DNA of 46,988 nt, taken from positions 1-46,988 of the forward strand of contig CAJOHI010000009.1 of NCBI GenBank assembly GCA_905234365.1. Reading direction: 5' to 3'. Position 1 is the stretch's first letter, and each line of letters opens with the position of its first letter. The DNA comes from an uncultured Selenomonadaceae bacterium. Its GTDB lineage: Bacteria > Bacillota > Negativicutes > Selenomonadales > Selenomonadaceae. This document shows positions 34,442 to 43,653 of this stretch, one piece after another. The notes beneath the pieces were generated by a model. That model was not told the origin of the DNA and did no database searches. It worked only from the letters and a program-made list of their open reading frames with translations. A program made the translations under genes and the position numbers.

Positions 34442-34466
34442 AAAACTTAAATATATCGTATTCGTT

Positions 34467-35588
34467 TCAGAATAAAAATTTTTGTTTGCGTAAATGAATA
34501 TTCATTAAAATCGTTACCGCCATTATATTTGTCGTCAGCGAACTTACGCCATAACTCATCAGCGGCAGCGGAATACCGGTGACTGGCATTATTCCGGTTG
34601 TCATTCCAACATTGACAAGAACATGAAATGCAAGCATTGACGTTATGCCAACTGCAAGAAGTCTGCCAAACGTGTCCGCAGCTTCCTTTGCAATTTGCAG
34701 TCCACGCCAAAGTACCATTAAATAAAGCAATAATAAAACTACTGCGCCGACAAAACCGAGTTCCTCACCAACAACGGCAAAAATAAAATCGGTGTGATTT
34801 TCCGGCAAAAAATTTAATTGACTTTGTGTACCCTCAAAAAGACCTTTTCCGAACAGCATGCCGGAACCAATGGCAATTTTTGATTGAATTATATGATAGC
34901 CTGAGCCAAGCGGATCAACATTCGGGTCTAAAAATACCATAATTCGCATTTTTTGATAATCTTTCATAAAGTGCCATAAAATTGGCATTGAGGCAACACC
35001 GGCAATTATAATTCCAATTAACAATCTGATTCGGATTCCGCAAATAAAAATCATACCGAAAAATATTGCCATAAATACGAGTGATGTTCCTAAATCCGGC
35101 TGCTTCAATACCAAAAGAAATGGAAACCCAATGTAAGCGGCAACAGGCAATAAATCTTGTAATGTATTCATTTTGCCTATTCTGTCTTCGAGAATCGAAG
35201 CAAGACAAATTATCATAATCAACTTTGAAAATTCTGACGGTTGAAGGCTTATTGGACCTATTTGAATCCAGCGTTGAGCGCCAAGCGCCGCATGACCGAA
35301 CAACATAACGGCAAGCAGCATAACGATATTAAAAATATATAATTTATTGCCGTAAGGCTGAAGACCGCGATAATCAAAATTCATAAAAAATATCGCAAGA
35401 ATTATATTAATTGCGGCAAAAATTCCTTGACGTTGGACAAACCAAAATCTCTCTTCACTTGGATTGTTGACGTGAGTTGCGCTGCTTATTATGACGAGAC
35501 TGTAAATTATTATAGCCAAAGCCGGAATCAGCAATTCAAAATCAATTTTACGCAGCAATCGTTTAGTATCCGGCGAAAGTATTGCCAA
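34467..35588 (-). CDS. rodA: Rod-shape SEDS peptidoglycan glycosyltransferase RodA
   Basis: A SEDS-family polymerase in the elongasome with ten or so membrane helices, about 373 aa. Family blocks: LILAIFFMNFDYRGL-like first half, FQPSEFSK equivalent LQPSEFSKLIMI, KQPDLGTSLVF, ENHTDFIFAVVGEELGF and GIPLPLMSYGVSS near the C-terminus. Start uncertain: the TTG at 35606 overlaps the site GAGAGGAAG, so I use the TTG at 35588, 10 nt after AGAGG. It is isolated from mreBCD and lies downstream of clpP behind a terminator. Confidence 0.92.
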   Translation of the reverse strand: MAILSPDTKRLLRKIDFELLIPALAIIIYSLVIISSATHVNNPSEERFWFVQRQGIFAAINIILAIFFMNFDYRGLQPYGNKLYIFNIVMLLAVMLFGHAALGAQRWIQIGPISLQPSEFSKLIMIICLASILEDRIGKMNTLQDLLPVAAYIGFPFLLVLKQPDLGTSLVFMAIFFGMIFICGIRIRLLIGIIIAGVASMPILWHFMKDYQKMRIMVFLDPNVDPLGSGYHIIQSKIAIGSGMLFGKGLFEGTQSQLNFLPENHTDFIFAVVGEELGFVGAVVLLLLYLMVLWRGLQIAKEAADTFGRLLAVGITSMLAFHVLVNVGMTTGIMPVTGIPLPLMSYGVSSLTTNIMAVTILMNIHLRKQKFLF

Positions 35589-35728
35589 TTTACTACTTCC
35601 TCTCAATGCTACTTTTACAATGAATGATAACTTATTTTTTTAAAATTCGTGATTAGTTTATCAAAGAATTATAGTCATGTCAAATATAATGACCGCAGAA
35701 TTTTTTGTTTTCAAATCAAAATGGACGC

Positions 35729-35765
35729 AAAAAAAAACATAATTCATAAAATAAATAAATTATGT
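35729..35765 (-). terminator. Terminator after clpP
   Basis: A perfect 8-bp stem ACATAATT/AATTATGT, 13-nt loop, then nine T on the minus strand. Confidence 0.75.
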
Positions 35766-35776
35766 CTTAGAAATTT

Positions 35777-36391
35777 TTATTTGTTTTCCTTCGATTCCGT
35801 ATCTTCTAAAGGTCTGCTTATCACGTCGTCAATTAATCCGTAAGCCTTTGCTTCTTCGGCCGTCATAAAATTATCTCTTTCCGTATCAGCTACAATTTTT
35901 TTACGTGTCTGACCGGTGTGACGACAAAGTATATCATTACCAACTTCACGAAGTCTTAAAATTTCTCTGGCTTGAATCTGAATATCCGTTGATTGTCCGC
36001 TTGCACCGCCTAATGGTTGATGAATCATTATTCTTGCAAGTGGAAGTGCAAACCTTTTTCCCTTAGCGCCGGCAGTCAACAAAAGTGAACCCATAGAGGC
36101 AGCTTGTCCAATGCAGATTGTCGAAACGTCCGGTTTAATATATTGCATTGTATCATAAATTGCAAGACCTGCCGTCACAACGCCACCTGGACTATTTATG
36201 TAAAGGTGTATATCTTTGTCAGGGTCTTCTGACTCAAGGAAAAGTAATTGTGCCACTATGGAATTTGCCACGTCGTCGTTGATTGGACCGCCAAGAATTA
36301 CAATTCTGTCTTTCAACAGGCGAGAGTAAATATCATAAGCTCTCTCACCATATCCGGTTTTCTCAACAACCATCGGCACATAATACGCCAT
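35777..36391 (-). CDS. clpP: ATP-dependent Clp protease proteolytic subunit
   Basis: The tetradecameric serine protease that works with ClpX/ClpA/ClpC. 204 aa. The catalytic triad is complete: Ser99 (GQAASMGS), His124 (MIHQPLGG) and Asp169 (ADTERDNFM). The ATG at 36391 follows GAGGTGATAAAC. It lies 43 nt downstream of tig, as in many bacteria. clpX, usually next, is absent here; a terminator and rodA follow. Confidence 0.97.
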   Translation of the reverse strand: MAYYVPMVVEKTGYGERAYDIYSRLLKDRIVILGGPINDDVANSIVAQLLFLESEDPDKDIHLYINSPGGVVTAGLAIYDTMQYIKPDVSTICIGQAASMGSLLLTAGAKGKRFALPLARIMIHQPLGGASGQSTDIQIQAREILRLREVGNDILCRHTGQTRKKIVADTERDNFMTAEEAKAYGLIDDVISRPLEDTESKENK

Positions 36392-36433
36392 GTTTATCAC
36401 CTCGTTGCTCATACTTTCAAAAACAATTATAAA

Positions 36434-37855
36434 TTATTCTGCTGCTTCTGTGCTTTTTTCAGTTTTATTGGCGGCTTTTGTATCTTTTACGTCGTCAACG
36501 GTTTTTTTGTCTTCAGTTTTAGCAACAGTTTCCTTCTTTTCTACCGTTTCCTTGAGTTCTTCCTCACTCTTAGCAATGTTGTCGATAATAAATTTAGCTG
36601 CCTTTCTTCTGCGAACATTAGCCGCGATTGTGCTAAATTGTCGATTCTCCTTGAGGATTTTAACAATTTGTTTAGGTGTAACTCTATAAGTAGCAGCCAT
36701 CATAGCAACTTCATATTCGATTTCTTTTTGCTCAACTTCAATATTTTCCGCTTTTGCAACAGCTTCCAACATTAAATCAGCAAGAACTTCTTCTTTGGCA
36801 CCTTCTCTATAACTTTCGCGGAGTTTTTCCATGTCACTGCCGCTATATTGCAAATAACTTTCAAGTGTCATACTGCGTGTTTGCAGTTGAAGGTCAAGTT
36901 CTTTTACAAGTTGATTAATGCGAGTTTCAATCATAATCGGTGGCAAGTCAACTTTCATATTCTTCGTTGCCGTTTCGATTGCTTTTCTGCCTCTAAGTTC
37001 TACTGCTCTGCGTTCAGCGGCAGTTTCCATATTTTTCTTGATGTCAGCTTTAAATTCATCAACGGTCTCAAATTTGCTGACCTTCTTGACAAATTCTTCG
37101 TTGAGTTCAGGCAACTCACGGTGTTTGATTGAAAGCACTTTACATTTAAAAGTAGCATCTTTGCCGGCATAATCTTCGCTATGATAATCTTCCGGAAAAG
37201 TTACATTTACATCGAGTTCCTCATTGATTTTAGCGCCAATAAGTTGATCTTCAAAACCTGGAATAAATGAGCCGGAACCAATGGTCAGCGGATAACTTTT
37301 GCCGGTACCGCCTTCAAATGATTTATCGTCAATGAAGCCTTCAAAATCAAGCGTAATAAAATCGCCCTTTTCAACAACTGCATTTTCGTCAGTATCAATC
37401 AACGTTGCATGGTGGTCGCGCATTACGTCAACTTGTTTATCAACGTCTTTGTCAGTAACTTCGTCAACTTCCTTTTCAATTTCGAGACCTTTATAATCAC
37501 CCAATGTCACTTCAGGATATGGTGTGAAAGTCACTTTGTATACAAAATCTTTGCCTTCTTCGTTCGTAATGATTTCCGGCTTGAGTTCAGTTACAGGAGT
37601 AAGATTTTCTTTTTTGAGTGCTTCAGCGGAAGTCTTTTGCATCAATATTTCAGCGGCTTCGTCCATTACATATTCTTTGCTTAATTGTTGCTCAACAATG
37701 TTTTCAGGTGCCTTGCCTTTTCTGAATCCAGGAAAATTGTAACGTGTTGCAAGATTTTTACAAGCCGTTTTCTTTGCTTTAGTGAGTTCAGGCGCATCAA
37801 TCTCAATCGTTAATGCCACTTCGTAATTATCTAAGTTTTCCTTAGTGATCTTCAT
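36434..37855 (-). CDS. tig: Trigger factor chaperone
   Basis: A ribosome-associated folding chaperone with peptidyl-prolyl isomerase activity. The N-terminal ribosome-binding domain has the signature NFPGFRKGKAP (near residue 45). The FKBP domain (EKGDFITLDFEGFIDDKSFEGG, about 150-240) and the helical C-domain follow. At 473 aa it is longer than average because of a low-complexity acidic/Lys tail of about 45 residues rich in Glu, Lys and Thr. The ATG at 37855 follows GGGAGG by 12 nt. First gene of the tig-clpP unit. Confidence 0.96.
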   Translation of the reverse strand: MKITKENLDNYEVALTIEIDAPELTKAKKTACKNLATRYNFPGFRKGKAPENIVEQQLSKEYVMDEAAEILMQKTSAEALKKENLTPVTELKPEIITNEEGKDFVYKVTFTPYPEVTLGDYKGLEIEKEVDEVTDKDVDKQVDVMRDHHATLIDTDENAVVEKGDFITLDFEGFIDDKSFEGGTGKSYPLTIGSGSFIPGFEDQLIGAKINEELDVNVTFPEDYHSEDYAGKDATFKCKVLSIKHRELPELNEEFVKKVSKFETVDEFKADIKKNMETAAERRAVELRGRKAIETATKNMKVDLPPIMIETRINQLVKELDLQLQTRSMTLESYLQYSGSDMEKLRESYREGAKEEVLADLMLEAVAKAENIEVEQKEIEYEVAMMAATYRVTPKQIVKILKENRQFSTIAANVRRRKAAKFIIDNIAKSEEELKETVEKKETVAKTEDKKTVDDVKDTKAANKTEKSTEAAE

Positions 37856-37888
37856 GTTAATAAAAAACCTCCCATCTAATATGTGCAT

Positions 37889-38210
37889 TTTAACACGGAA
37901 AATATTTTAACACAAAGGTAGCTAAAAGACAAGCATTTAATTTAATGCCAATTTTGATATTTCAAATTAAATTAAAAACAGCATATGCTACAACATATGC
38001 TTTTAAACTAATATTAAGTTGAATTACTTACTTGATGCAGTTACAGAAAACTTAAATATTTCCTTTCTTATTCAAGACGTCTGCTTCCACCGTCATTGCT
38101 AACTAACTCATATATTGTCATAAGAAAAATTTAACTTTTGCTAGCCTTCATTGCTTAAAAATACAAAATGTGCTATCATAATGTTACTTTATCGGAATGG
38201 AGAAGATATT
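37889..38210. other. Intergenic region with an orphan hairpin
   Basis: No convincing gene in these 322 nt. A perfect 8-bp inverted repeat AGCATATG/CATATGCT (37980-37987 and 37994-38001) has a 6-nt loop. It is followed by TTTT on the plus strand and GTTTTT on the minus strand, looking like a terminator with no annotated gene reading into it. A 17-codon minus-strand frame (MTIYELVSNDGGSRRLE, starting near 38120) lies ahead of it but lacks a ribosome binding site. The hairpin could end a small RNA. Confidence 0.4.
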
Positions 38211-38669
38211 ATGATTAAGAAATTTTTATTTATTTTGTGCTGCATTTTTACTTTTAGTATTTCCATTTGTTCTGCTGAAAAATTTTTAAGTTCTGACAGT
38301 GCGGCGATAGGTGGAATTACAACCGGCAGCAGCGGAGAATACGTCAAAAGCATTTATGGAGAGCCAAACAAAATTAGAGTCAGTGAAAATTCTCAAGGCA
38401 TTGTGACTTGGTATTACGGCGACACTTTCCAAATTGATTTTACTAACGGATTGGCTTCAGCAGTTGTGTCTTCCGGCAATAATGGTTTAGCAACACCTGA
38501 CGGAATCAGCGTCGGCATGAAAAAAAGCAAAGTCACTTCAAAATATGGCCGTCCTCAAGAATCAGATAAATATGGCACAAGAGCAATTTACACTTACAAA
38601 ACCGATAACGGAACAAATGTAACATTTATCGTCAACGGCGATTTAATTACAGAAATTCGTATCAGTTAA
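38211..38669 (+). CDS. Exported protein with two BamE/SmpA-like repeats
   Basis: About 152 aa: signal peptide MIKKFLFILCCIFTFSISIC ending near SA, then two similar modules of about 60 residues. Each has I..G/GM....V...YG.P and a beta-rich tail (IGGITTGSSGEYVKSIYGEP and ISVGMKKSKVTSKYGRPQE). This pattern resembles the BamE/SmpA (PF04355-type) fold. The ATG at 38211 follows GGAGAAGATATT; the longer frame starts in leader sequence. A periplasmic or envelope role is inferred. Isolated gene; function not known. Confidence 0.72.
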   Translation: MIKKFLFILCCIFTFSISICSAEKFLSSDSAAIGGITTGSSGEYVKSIYGEPNKIRVSENSQGIVTWYYGDTFQIDFTNGLASAVVSSGNNGLATPDGISVGMKKSKVTSKYGRPQESDKYGTRAIYTYKTDNGTNVTFIVNGDLITEIRIS

Positions 38670-38676
38670 TTTAAGT

Positions 38677-39765
38677 TCATTCTTCTTCGGATTTAATGAC
38701 AGTACGAATTGGATATGGAATTTCTATACCTTCTTGGCGATATCGCTTCGTAATTTCCTTGATAAATTCATGTTTAAGGAGATATTGCGCCTTAAATTGC
38801 GTTGAATGCAAAAAAGCGTTAAAGTCTATCGAAGAATCACCAAAAGTATGAAACCTTACGGTAGGTTTAAGCGGATTTTGGTCAACACCGTTATCATCAA
38901 GAACAGGTTTATAGCCGTCGATTCGCTCCATAACATTAGTTGCAACTTCAACCGTAACACGTTCGACTTGATCTAAATCGCTGTCGTAAGATACACCGAT
39001 TGGAACGGTAATGACAATATCATCACGCGGCATTGAAAAATTTGTTGTGATTGATCCGGCAATCGTCTTGTTTGGAATGACGACAACTGAACCGTCAGAA
39101 GCCGGAGTAATTGTCGTGAATCTCCAGTTGATGTCGGTAACTCTGCCTTCGTCACCTGTGCTGAGTTTAATATAATCATTTACGCGCATTTGTTTTGAAA
39201 GAATGAGTTGTAATCCGCTAAAAATATTCGCCAAAGTCTCTTGCAGACCGAGAGCAACCGCCATACCGCCAACACCCATTGCAGTCAGAATTGGTGCAAC
39301 TGAAATTCCGTATTCTTGCAGGACAATCAAAATTCCAGAAGCGTAAATAACTGTTTTAAAAATAGTATCAAGTAGTGTACTCTGCGAAGCGTTGCCGGTG
39401 CCTGAAAGTTTCATTGCAACAATGCCGCTTAAAGTGCGTTCTAAAACTCTTGTGAGCGTGAAAACGATAACCGTAAAGAGAAAGTACGAAAACATTCTCA
39501 TTAGACTTTCTGGAAGTTGACTTGTATTAACAATCCAATAAAGTCCGGTCATTAAGCAAAAATTAATTGGTATGCCTCGCAATGCACGAAAGAAAATTGA
39601 TTTGATGTCTAAATTGAATTGGTCTACTTTTAGATGACGTTCAATTTTTTGATTTAACAAACGATTTAGCGCGATGCCGATTGAAAGCGCAGCGGCTAAA
39701 ATACATGCAGGCACAAACAATAATTCGGAAAGATGTGCCCAATTAACGCTTAAAAGATATGACAA
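38677..39765 (-). CDS. MscS-family mechanosensitive ion channel
   Basis: A 362-aa inner-membrane channel protein. Several N-terminal helices (to about residue 140) are followed by the pore helix MGVGGMAVALGLQETLANIFSG, typical TM3 of MscS. The beta domain QMRVNDYIKLSTGDEGRVTDINWRFTTI comes next, then the C-terminal cage region. It probably releases solutes on hypo-osmotic shock. A ribosome binding site AAGGAGGCATTTAAA lies at the start. Monocistronic; convergent with the BamE-like gene. Confidence 0.93.
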   Translation of the reverse strand: MSYLLSVNWAHLSELLFVPACILAAALSIGIALNRLLNQKIERHLKVDQFNLDIKSIFFRALRGIPINFCLMTGLYWIVNTSQLPESLMRMFSYFLFTVIVFTLTRVLERTLSGIVAMKLSGTGNASQSTLLDTIFKTVIYASGILIVLQEYGISVAPILTAMGVGGMAVALGLQETLANIFSGLQLILSKQMRVNDYIKLSTGDEGRVTDINWRFTTITPASDGSVVVIPNKTIAGSITTNFSMPRDDIVITVPIGVSYDSDLDQVERVTVEVATNVMERIDGYKPVLDDNGVDQNPLKPTVRFHTFGDSSIDFNAFLHSTQFKAQYLLKHEFIKEITKRYRQEGIEIPYPIRTVIKSEEE

Positions 39766-39807
39766 TTTTAAATGCCTCCTTGAAATTTATTGATTTTATA
39801 CTTAGTA

Positions 39808-39827
39808 TATGTTATATTATTGTAACA
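39808..39827. promoter_or_regulatory. Inverted repeat upstream of the MscS gene
   Basis: ATGTTA-N8-TAACAT lies between the divergent MscS and GNAT genes in an AT-rich stretch. It could be an operator for either. No regulator assigned. Confidence 0.3.
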
Positions 39828-39917
39828 TATCGTGCAAATTTAAATATTTTTTACGAGTTTTTTGTCCTCAACAGTGATAATTAAAAAAATTTCGGCGAAG
39901 ATAGGAGCGAACAAATT

Positions 39918-40496
39918 ATGGCAGAAGTATTGATTGAAGGAAAAAGACTTAGATTGAGACGCGCTAACGAGAACGACTTAGATTATATCACAGCTTTGCA
40001 ATTTGCGCCCGAAAATTTAAAATTTATCGTGCCGTTTGAGAGAGAATATGAGGAAGAAGCCGCAAAGTCTGACGGTACGAAAATTATGAACGTTATCATT
40101 GAAGAACGAGACACTTACAGCGCTGCAGGTTATTTCATGATTCGCGGTCTTGGCACCGAAGCTAAGGAAATGGAATGGACTCACGTTATCATTGGTCGAA
40201 AAGGCTTAGGCTATGGTCATGAGGCAATGAAACTTTTAAAAGCCTGGACATTTGACATAAAAAAATTTCATCGTGCCTGGCTTGATTGCAAGGACTACAA
40301 CGAAATTGCAATTCATCTTTACACTTCTGAAGGTATGACGCAAGAAGGTCTCATTAGAGAAACTCTTTTGACAGATGGCGTCTATGAGAATTTAATAATT
40401 TTTGGTATGTTGAATAGAGAATATCAGACTCGCAAAAATGCCGGCAAAGAATTTTTAAATAATAATAACAAACAAATTGGAGGAAAAATTTTATGA
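39918..40496 (+). CDS. GNAT acetyltransferase (RimJ/RimL type)
   Basis: A 192-aa acetyltransferase of the RimJ/RimL-like Acetyltransf_3 group: N-terminal [17 protein letters not shown], acetyl-CoA loop [23 protein letters not shown] (near residue 92), and the late segment [16 protein letters not shown]. Such enzymes acetylate protein N-termini or small amines; the substrate is not visible. ATG after GATAGGAGCGAACAAATT. Its last codons contain the ribosome binding site GGAGGA of the overlapping glutathione peroxidase gene, so the two are translationally coupled. Confidence 0.87.
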   Translation: MAEVLIEGKRLRLRRANENDLDYITALQFAPENLKFIVPFEREYEEEAAKSDGTKIMNVIIEERDTYSAAGYFMIRGLGTEAKEMEWTHVIIGRKGLGYGHEAMKLLKAWTFDIKKFHRAWLDCKDYNEIAIHLYTSEGMTQEGLIRETLLTDGVYENLIIFGMLNREYQTRKNAGKEFLNNNNKQIGGKIL

Positions 40497-41038
40497 GCAT
40501 TTATGATTTCACAGTCAAAACAAATCGCGGCGTTGAAAAATCTCTTGCGGATTACAAAGGCAAAGTCGTTCTCATCGTCAATACAGCCAGTAAATGCGGT
40601 TTCACGCCTCAATTTGAAGGTCTCGAAAAACTCTACAAAGCCTACAAAGATAAAGGTTTGGAAATTCTCGGATTTCCTTGCAACCAATTTGCCGCACAAG
40701 ATCCCGGAAGCAACGAAGAAATTCAAAGTTTCTGTAAGCTCAATTACGGCGTAACTTTTCAAATCTTCGAGAAAGGCGACGTTCGCGGTCAAACAGCGCA
40801 GCCGCTTTTTAAGTATTTGACTGAGCAGAAAGGCTTCAAAGGCTTCAATAAGGAACACCCAATCGCTGCTAAACTCACTGAGGCTTTAAAAGCAAATTTC
40901 CCTGAGTACCTCGAAGGTGACGGCATTAAATGGAATTTCACAAAATTTTTAATTGACCGCGAAGGAAATGTTATTGAGCGTTTTGAGCCGACAACTGAAC
41001 CGGAAAAAATTGCACCTGAGATTGAAAAATTATTATAA
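40493..41038 (+). CDS. Glutathione peroxidase (Cys type)
   Basis: A thioredoxin-fold peroxidase of 181 aa that reduces hydroperoxides, usually with thioredoxin in bacteria. The active-site Cys is in [16 protein letters not shown] (TGC codon, no selenocysteine). The conserved [16 protein letters not shown] and [19 protein letters not shown] give the Gln/Trp/Asn tetrad. Start codon overlaps the acetyltransferase stop (ATGA). In an anaerobe it probably serves oxygen-stress defence. Confidence 0.95.
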   Translation: MSIYDFTVKTNRGVEKSLADYKGKVVLIVNTASKCGFTPQFEGLEKLYKAYKDKGLEILGFPCNQFAAQDPGSNEEIQSFCKLNYGVTFQIFEKGDVRGQTAQPLFKYLTEQKGFKGFNKEHPIAAKLTEALKANFPEYLEGDGIKWNFTKFLIDREGNVIERFEPTTEPEKIAPEIEKLL

Positions 41039-41046
41039 TGATTGAA

Positions 41047-41550
41047 TTACTGTTTCATTGCATTTTTTACGGCTTGTTCTTCCTCTTGTGTGAGCTTATA
41101 ACTTGAAACTCCGTCAACAATCGGTTTGACATAAGTCCTTGAATCTTCTCTGCCGAATATTCCTGAAATGACAATTCCATTATTATTTGAATCCAGCATC
41201 GCAATGCAGTAACTCAAATCATTTGCCATATTGTCAAAGGCATCAAATCGGACAACTGCAATTCGAGTTATCGCCTTAGTTAAAATGCTGTCGATACGGT
41301 CAATTTCTTTTCGCAGTTCTTTTTGTTCATTGACGACCATATTAATTTCATCGACTTGACCGTTAATTAATCTCTCCAAATTGCCACCGTCGACGCCTGA
41401 CATCATCTTTTTGTATCGTTTCTTCATGTACGACAAATCAAGCCATAAATTTATCATAATTGCGTACGTAATTACAAGTAAAACACCAAATCCAACGATA
41501 AAATAAACAGGATTAGCTAAAACAAAAGTGGTGGCATCCTTAAAAACCAT
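41047..41550 (-). CDS. DUF4446 family membrane-anchored protein
   Basis: A 167-aa protein with one N-terminal transmembrane helix (YFIVGFGVLLVITYAIMINLWL), then a coiled-coil region (residues about 45-95). A small C-terminal domain follows with RFDAFDNMANDLSYCIAMLDSNNNGIVISGI, the block that defines DUF4446. Function unknown; the family is repeatedly found directly downstream of parAB, as here (32 nt after parB). GAGGAGGATATTATTTA precedes the ATG. A link to chromosome segregation or the cell envelope is only suggested by position. Confidence 0.85.
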   Translation of the reverse strand: MVFKDATTFVLANPVYFIVGFGVLLVITYAIMINLWLDLSYMKKRYKKMMSGVDGGNLERLINGQVDEINMVVNEQKELRKEIDRIDSILTKAITRIAVVRFDAFDNMANDLSYCIAMLDSNNNGIVISGIFGREDSRTYVKPIVDGVSSYKLTQEEEQAVKNAMKQ

Positions 41551-41582
41551 TTAAATAATATCCTCCTCTACGGATACAAAAT

Positions 41583-42722
41583 TTATATGCTAAAGTTTTG
41601 CGAAGTAGAAAATTTTCTTAGAGCTGCGATTTTTTCTTCCTTCGTTGAAATTGTTAATTTATCTGATGAAGTTTGTTTAGTCGACTTTTCAAAACTTTCA
41701 ATGATTCGCGATAAATCTTCTTCTGTGGCAAAATCAATCTGAATACGACTGAATTTTTTGTTGCTGGTGATTTTAACCTGAGCACCAAGAAGTTCAGTCA
41801 ATTTATTTTCCGCTTCTCGAATATAAATCGAAGTTTCTTTATTCTTTTGAGCAGATTTGTCCATTTTCTTGACTTTTGCTGCCACGTTATCTTTCATTAT
41901 TTTATCACGTGATATATCGCTGTCAACGTCATTATTAATAATTTTTATATCCGTTTTTGGTTCAATTTTTTCGGTTGCTGATAAATCAGTATTTTTAACG
42001 GATTCATTGAGGTTAGCAGTCAAACTTGCAAGTAAGCCGGAATTTTTAAGCTCATTGATAAAAGCCTCAACTTTGCGAACGGAAAGACCTTCTGATAAAA
42101 TCATTTCTGCTGCTTGAATTTGCAAAACCTCATTTTCAATCGCAAGAAGCGGACGAGCTTGACCAAGTGTCAAAAGACCTTTTTCAATGAGTGCCCTAAC
42201 CGTTGGCGATAATTTTAAAAGTCGCAGTATATTTGAAATATGAGAACGACTGCGGCCAATTTTAGCGGCGACAACTTCTTGAGTGTGACCAAATTCCTTA
42301 ATTAATCTGTCATAAGCCTGCGCTTCTTCGATAACGTTTAAATTTTCACGCTGAACATTTTCAATGATTGAAATTTCGCTCATCTGTGCATCGGTATATT
42401 CGCGAATTATAGCCGGCACTTTTTCAAGACCAACGATTTTAGCCGCACGAAGTCTGCGTTCGCCGGCAATGAGTTCATAGCGACCGCCGTCAAGCGCACG
42501 AACGATTATAGGTTGCAATATGCCATAAGATTTGATTGACTCCGAAAGTTCTTTTAAGGCTTCGGCATCAAATTCTCGTCTAGGCTGGTAACGATTCGGC
42601 TGGATTAAATCAACTTGAATTTCCTGTACTGAATCCTGCGGCTGTGCCTGTGAAATTTGAGATTGTACTTGCGGAAACAGCGCACTTAAACCTCGACCGA
42701 GACCGCCTTTTTTAGTTGCCAC
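41583..42722 (-). CDS. parB: Chromosome-partitioning protein ParB
   Basis: A centromere-binding CTPase. The N-terminal ParB/Srx domain (QVDLIQPNRYQPR, ELIAGERRLRAAKI) and the ENVQRENLNVIEEAQAY box precede the HTH region (TQEVVAAKIGRSRSHISNILRLL). After a Lys/Asp-rich linker comes the C-terminal dimerisation segment. 379 aa, longer than typical (about 290) owing to a linker of about 80 residues (about 220-310). The GTG at 42722 follows GAGGAGGTCATCAATC and overlaps the end of parA. Confidence 0.94.
   Translation of the reverse strand: MATKKGGLGRGLSALFPQVQSQISQAQPQDSVQEIQVDLIQPNRYQPRREFDAEALKELSESIKSYGILQPIIVRALDGGRYELIAGERRLRAAKIVGLEKVPAIIREYTDAQMSEISIIENVQRENLNVIEEAQAYDRLIKEFGHTQEVVAAKIGRSRSHISNILRLLKLSPTVRALIEKGLLTLGQARPLLAIENEVLQIQAAEMILSEGLSVRKVEAFINELKNSGLLASLTANLNESVKNTDLSATEKIEPKTDIKIINNDVDSDISRDKIMKDNVAAKVKKMDKSAQKNKETSIYIREAENKLTELLGAQVKITSNKKFSRIQIDFATEEDLSRIIESFEKSTKQTSSDKLTISTKEEKIAALRKFSTSQNFSI
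41901..41916. promoter_or_regulatory. Weak parS-like palindrome inside parB
   Basis: TTTATCACGTGATATA has a 12-bp perfect palindromic core around CACGTG and matches the parS consensus TGTTTCACGTGAAACA at about 12 of 16 positions. B. subtilis has a parS in its own parB gene. The match is below what is usual for functional parS. Confidence 0.25.
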
Positions 42723-43473
42723 GATTGATGACCTCCTCAGCAAGGTTTAAATAAGCCTCAGAACCTTTGGACTTCCTGTCGTAAATGATAACCGGCTTGC
42801 CTTCTGAAGGTGATTCGGCAATTCTTACACTTCGCGGAATTAAATTATCATATACCAAATATCCAAAGTGTTTTTTGACATCTTCAACAACCTGCTGCGA
42901 AAGTTTTGTACGAGAATCATACATCGTCATGACAATTCCTTCAATCGCAAGCAAAGGATTAAGACTGCTTTTTACAAGTTCAATGGTATCCATTAATTGT
43001 GTGACGCCTTCCAAAGCGTAAAATTCGCACTGAATTGGTATAATAATTGAATCGGCTGCCGTCAAAGAATTAATCGTCAGTAAGCCGAGTGACGGCGGAC
43101 AGTCAATCAAAATGTAATCAAAATCTTTACGCAAAGGCTCAAGAGCGTTGCGAAGTCTGCTTTCACGAGCAATTAGTGATACCAATTCTATTTCAGCACC
43201 GGCAAGCGCTATCTTTGAAGGCAGCACCGTGACGCCGTAATTTGTCATTTGCAGAGCGTATTTTGCTTCAACATTATTAATTAAAATATCGTAAATCGTT
43301 TTTGTGAGAGTTGATTTATTTATTCCGAGACCGCTTGTTGCATTGCCTTGCGGATCACAATCAACGAGTAAAATTTTCTTGCCAATTTCTGCAAGAGCCG
43401 CACTTAAATTAACCGTCGTAGTAGTTTTGCCGACGCCGCCTTTTTGATTGACGAACGCTATTATCCTAGACAC
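42712..43473 (-). CDS. parA: Chromosome-partitioning ATPase ParA (Soj)
   Basis: A Walker-type ATPase that segregates chromosome origins with ParB. 253 aa. Deviant Walker A is NQKGGVGKTTTTVNLSAAL; then LLVDCDPQGNATSGLG, the Walker B region YILIDCPPSLGLLT, and a C-terminal RIAESPSEGKPVI. No N-terminal HTH, so it is the chromosomal Soj type. Starts with GTG after GAAGG. Its end overlaps the start of parB. Confidence 0.96.
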   Translation of the reverse strand: MSRIIAFVNQKGGVGKTTTTVNLSAALAEIGKKILLVDCDPQGNATSGLGINKSTLTKTIYDILINNVEAKYALQMTNYGVTVLPSKIALAGAEIELVSLIARESRLRNALEPLRKDFDYILIDCPPSLGLLTINSLTAADSIIIPIQCEFYALEGVTQLMDTIELVKSSLNPLLAIEGIVMTMYDSRTKLSQQVVEDVKKHFGYLVYDNLIPRSVRIAESPSEGKPVIIYDRKSKGSEAYLNLAEEVINRGN

Positions 43474-43592
43474 TACTAAGAAACCTTCTTTCGTTATGTT
43501 AATTTCATTTAGGTAAATATTTTCTCATAAATTAACTTGCGTGTCAAATATATTAAAGTTTGTTAAGAATTTTTTATAGGTCCATAATACAC

Positions 43593-43622
43593 TTGCAATT
43601 TATCAGCTTTTGAAGTTATAAT
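43593..43622 (+). promoter_or_regulatory. Promoter of mutL
   Basis: TTGCAA (43593-43598), an 18-nt spacer and TATAAT (43617-43622), 32 nt before the ATG. The rest of the 180-nt parA-mutL gap is AT-rich without other recognisable sites. Confidence 0.55.
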
Positions 43623-43653
43623 TAATCAAAATTAATAGGAGCAGAAAATCAAA

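Noticed and set aside
35777..37855. Missing clpX as a sign of deletion
   Set aside because: tig-clpP without adjacent clpX occurs in several lineages, and clpX could be elsewhere in the genome.
40591..40600. Selenocysteine in the glutathione peroxidase active site
   Set aside because: The codon is TGC, an ordinary Cys; no TGA interrupts the frame.
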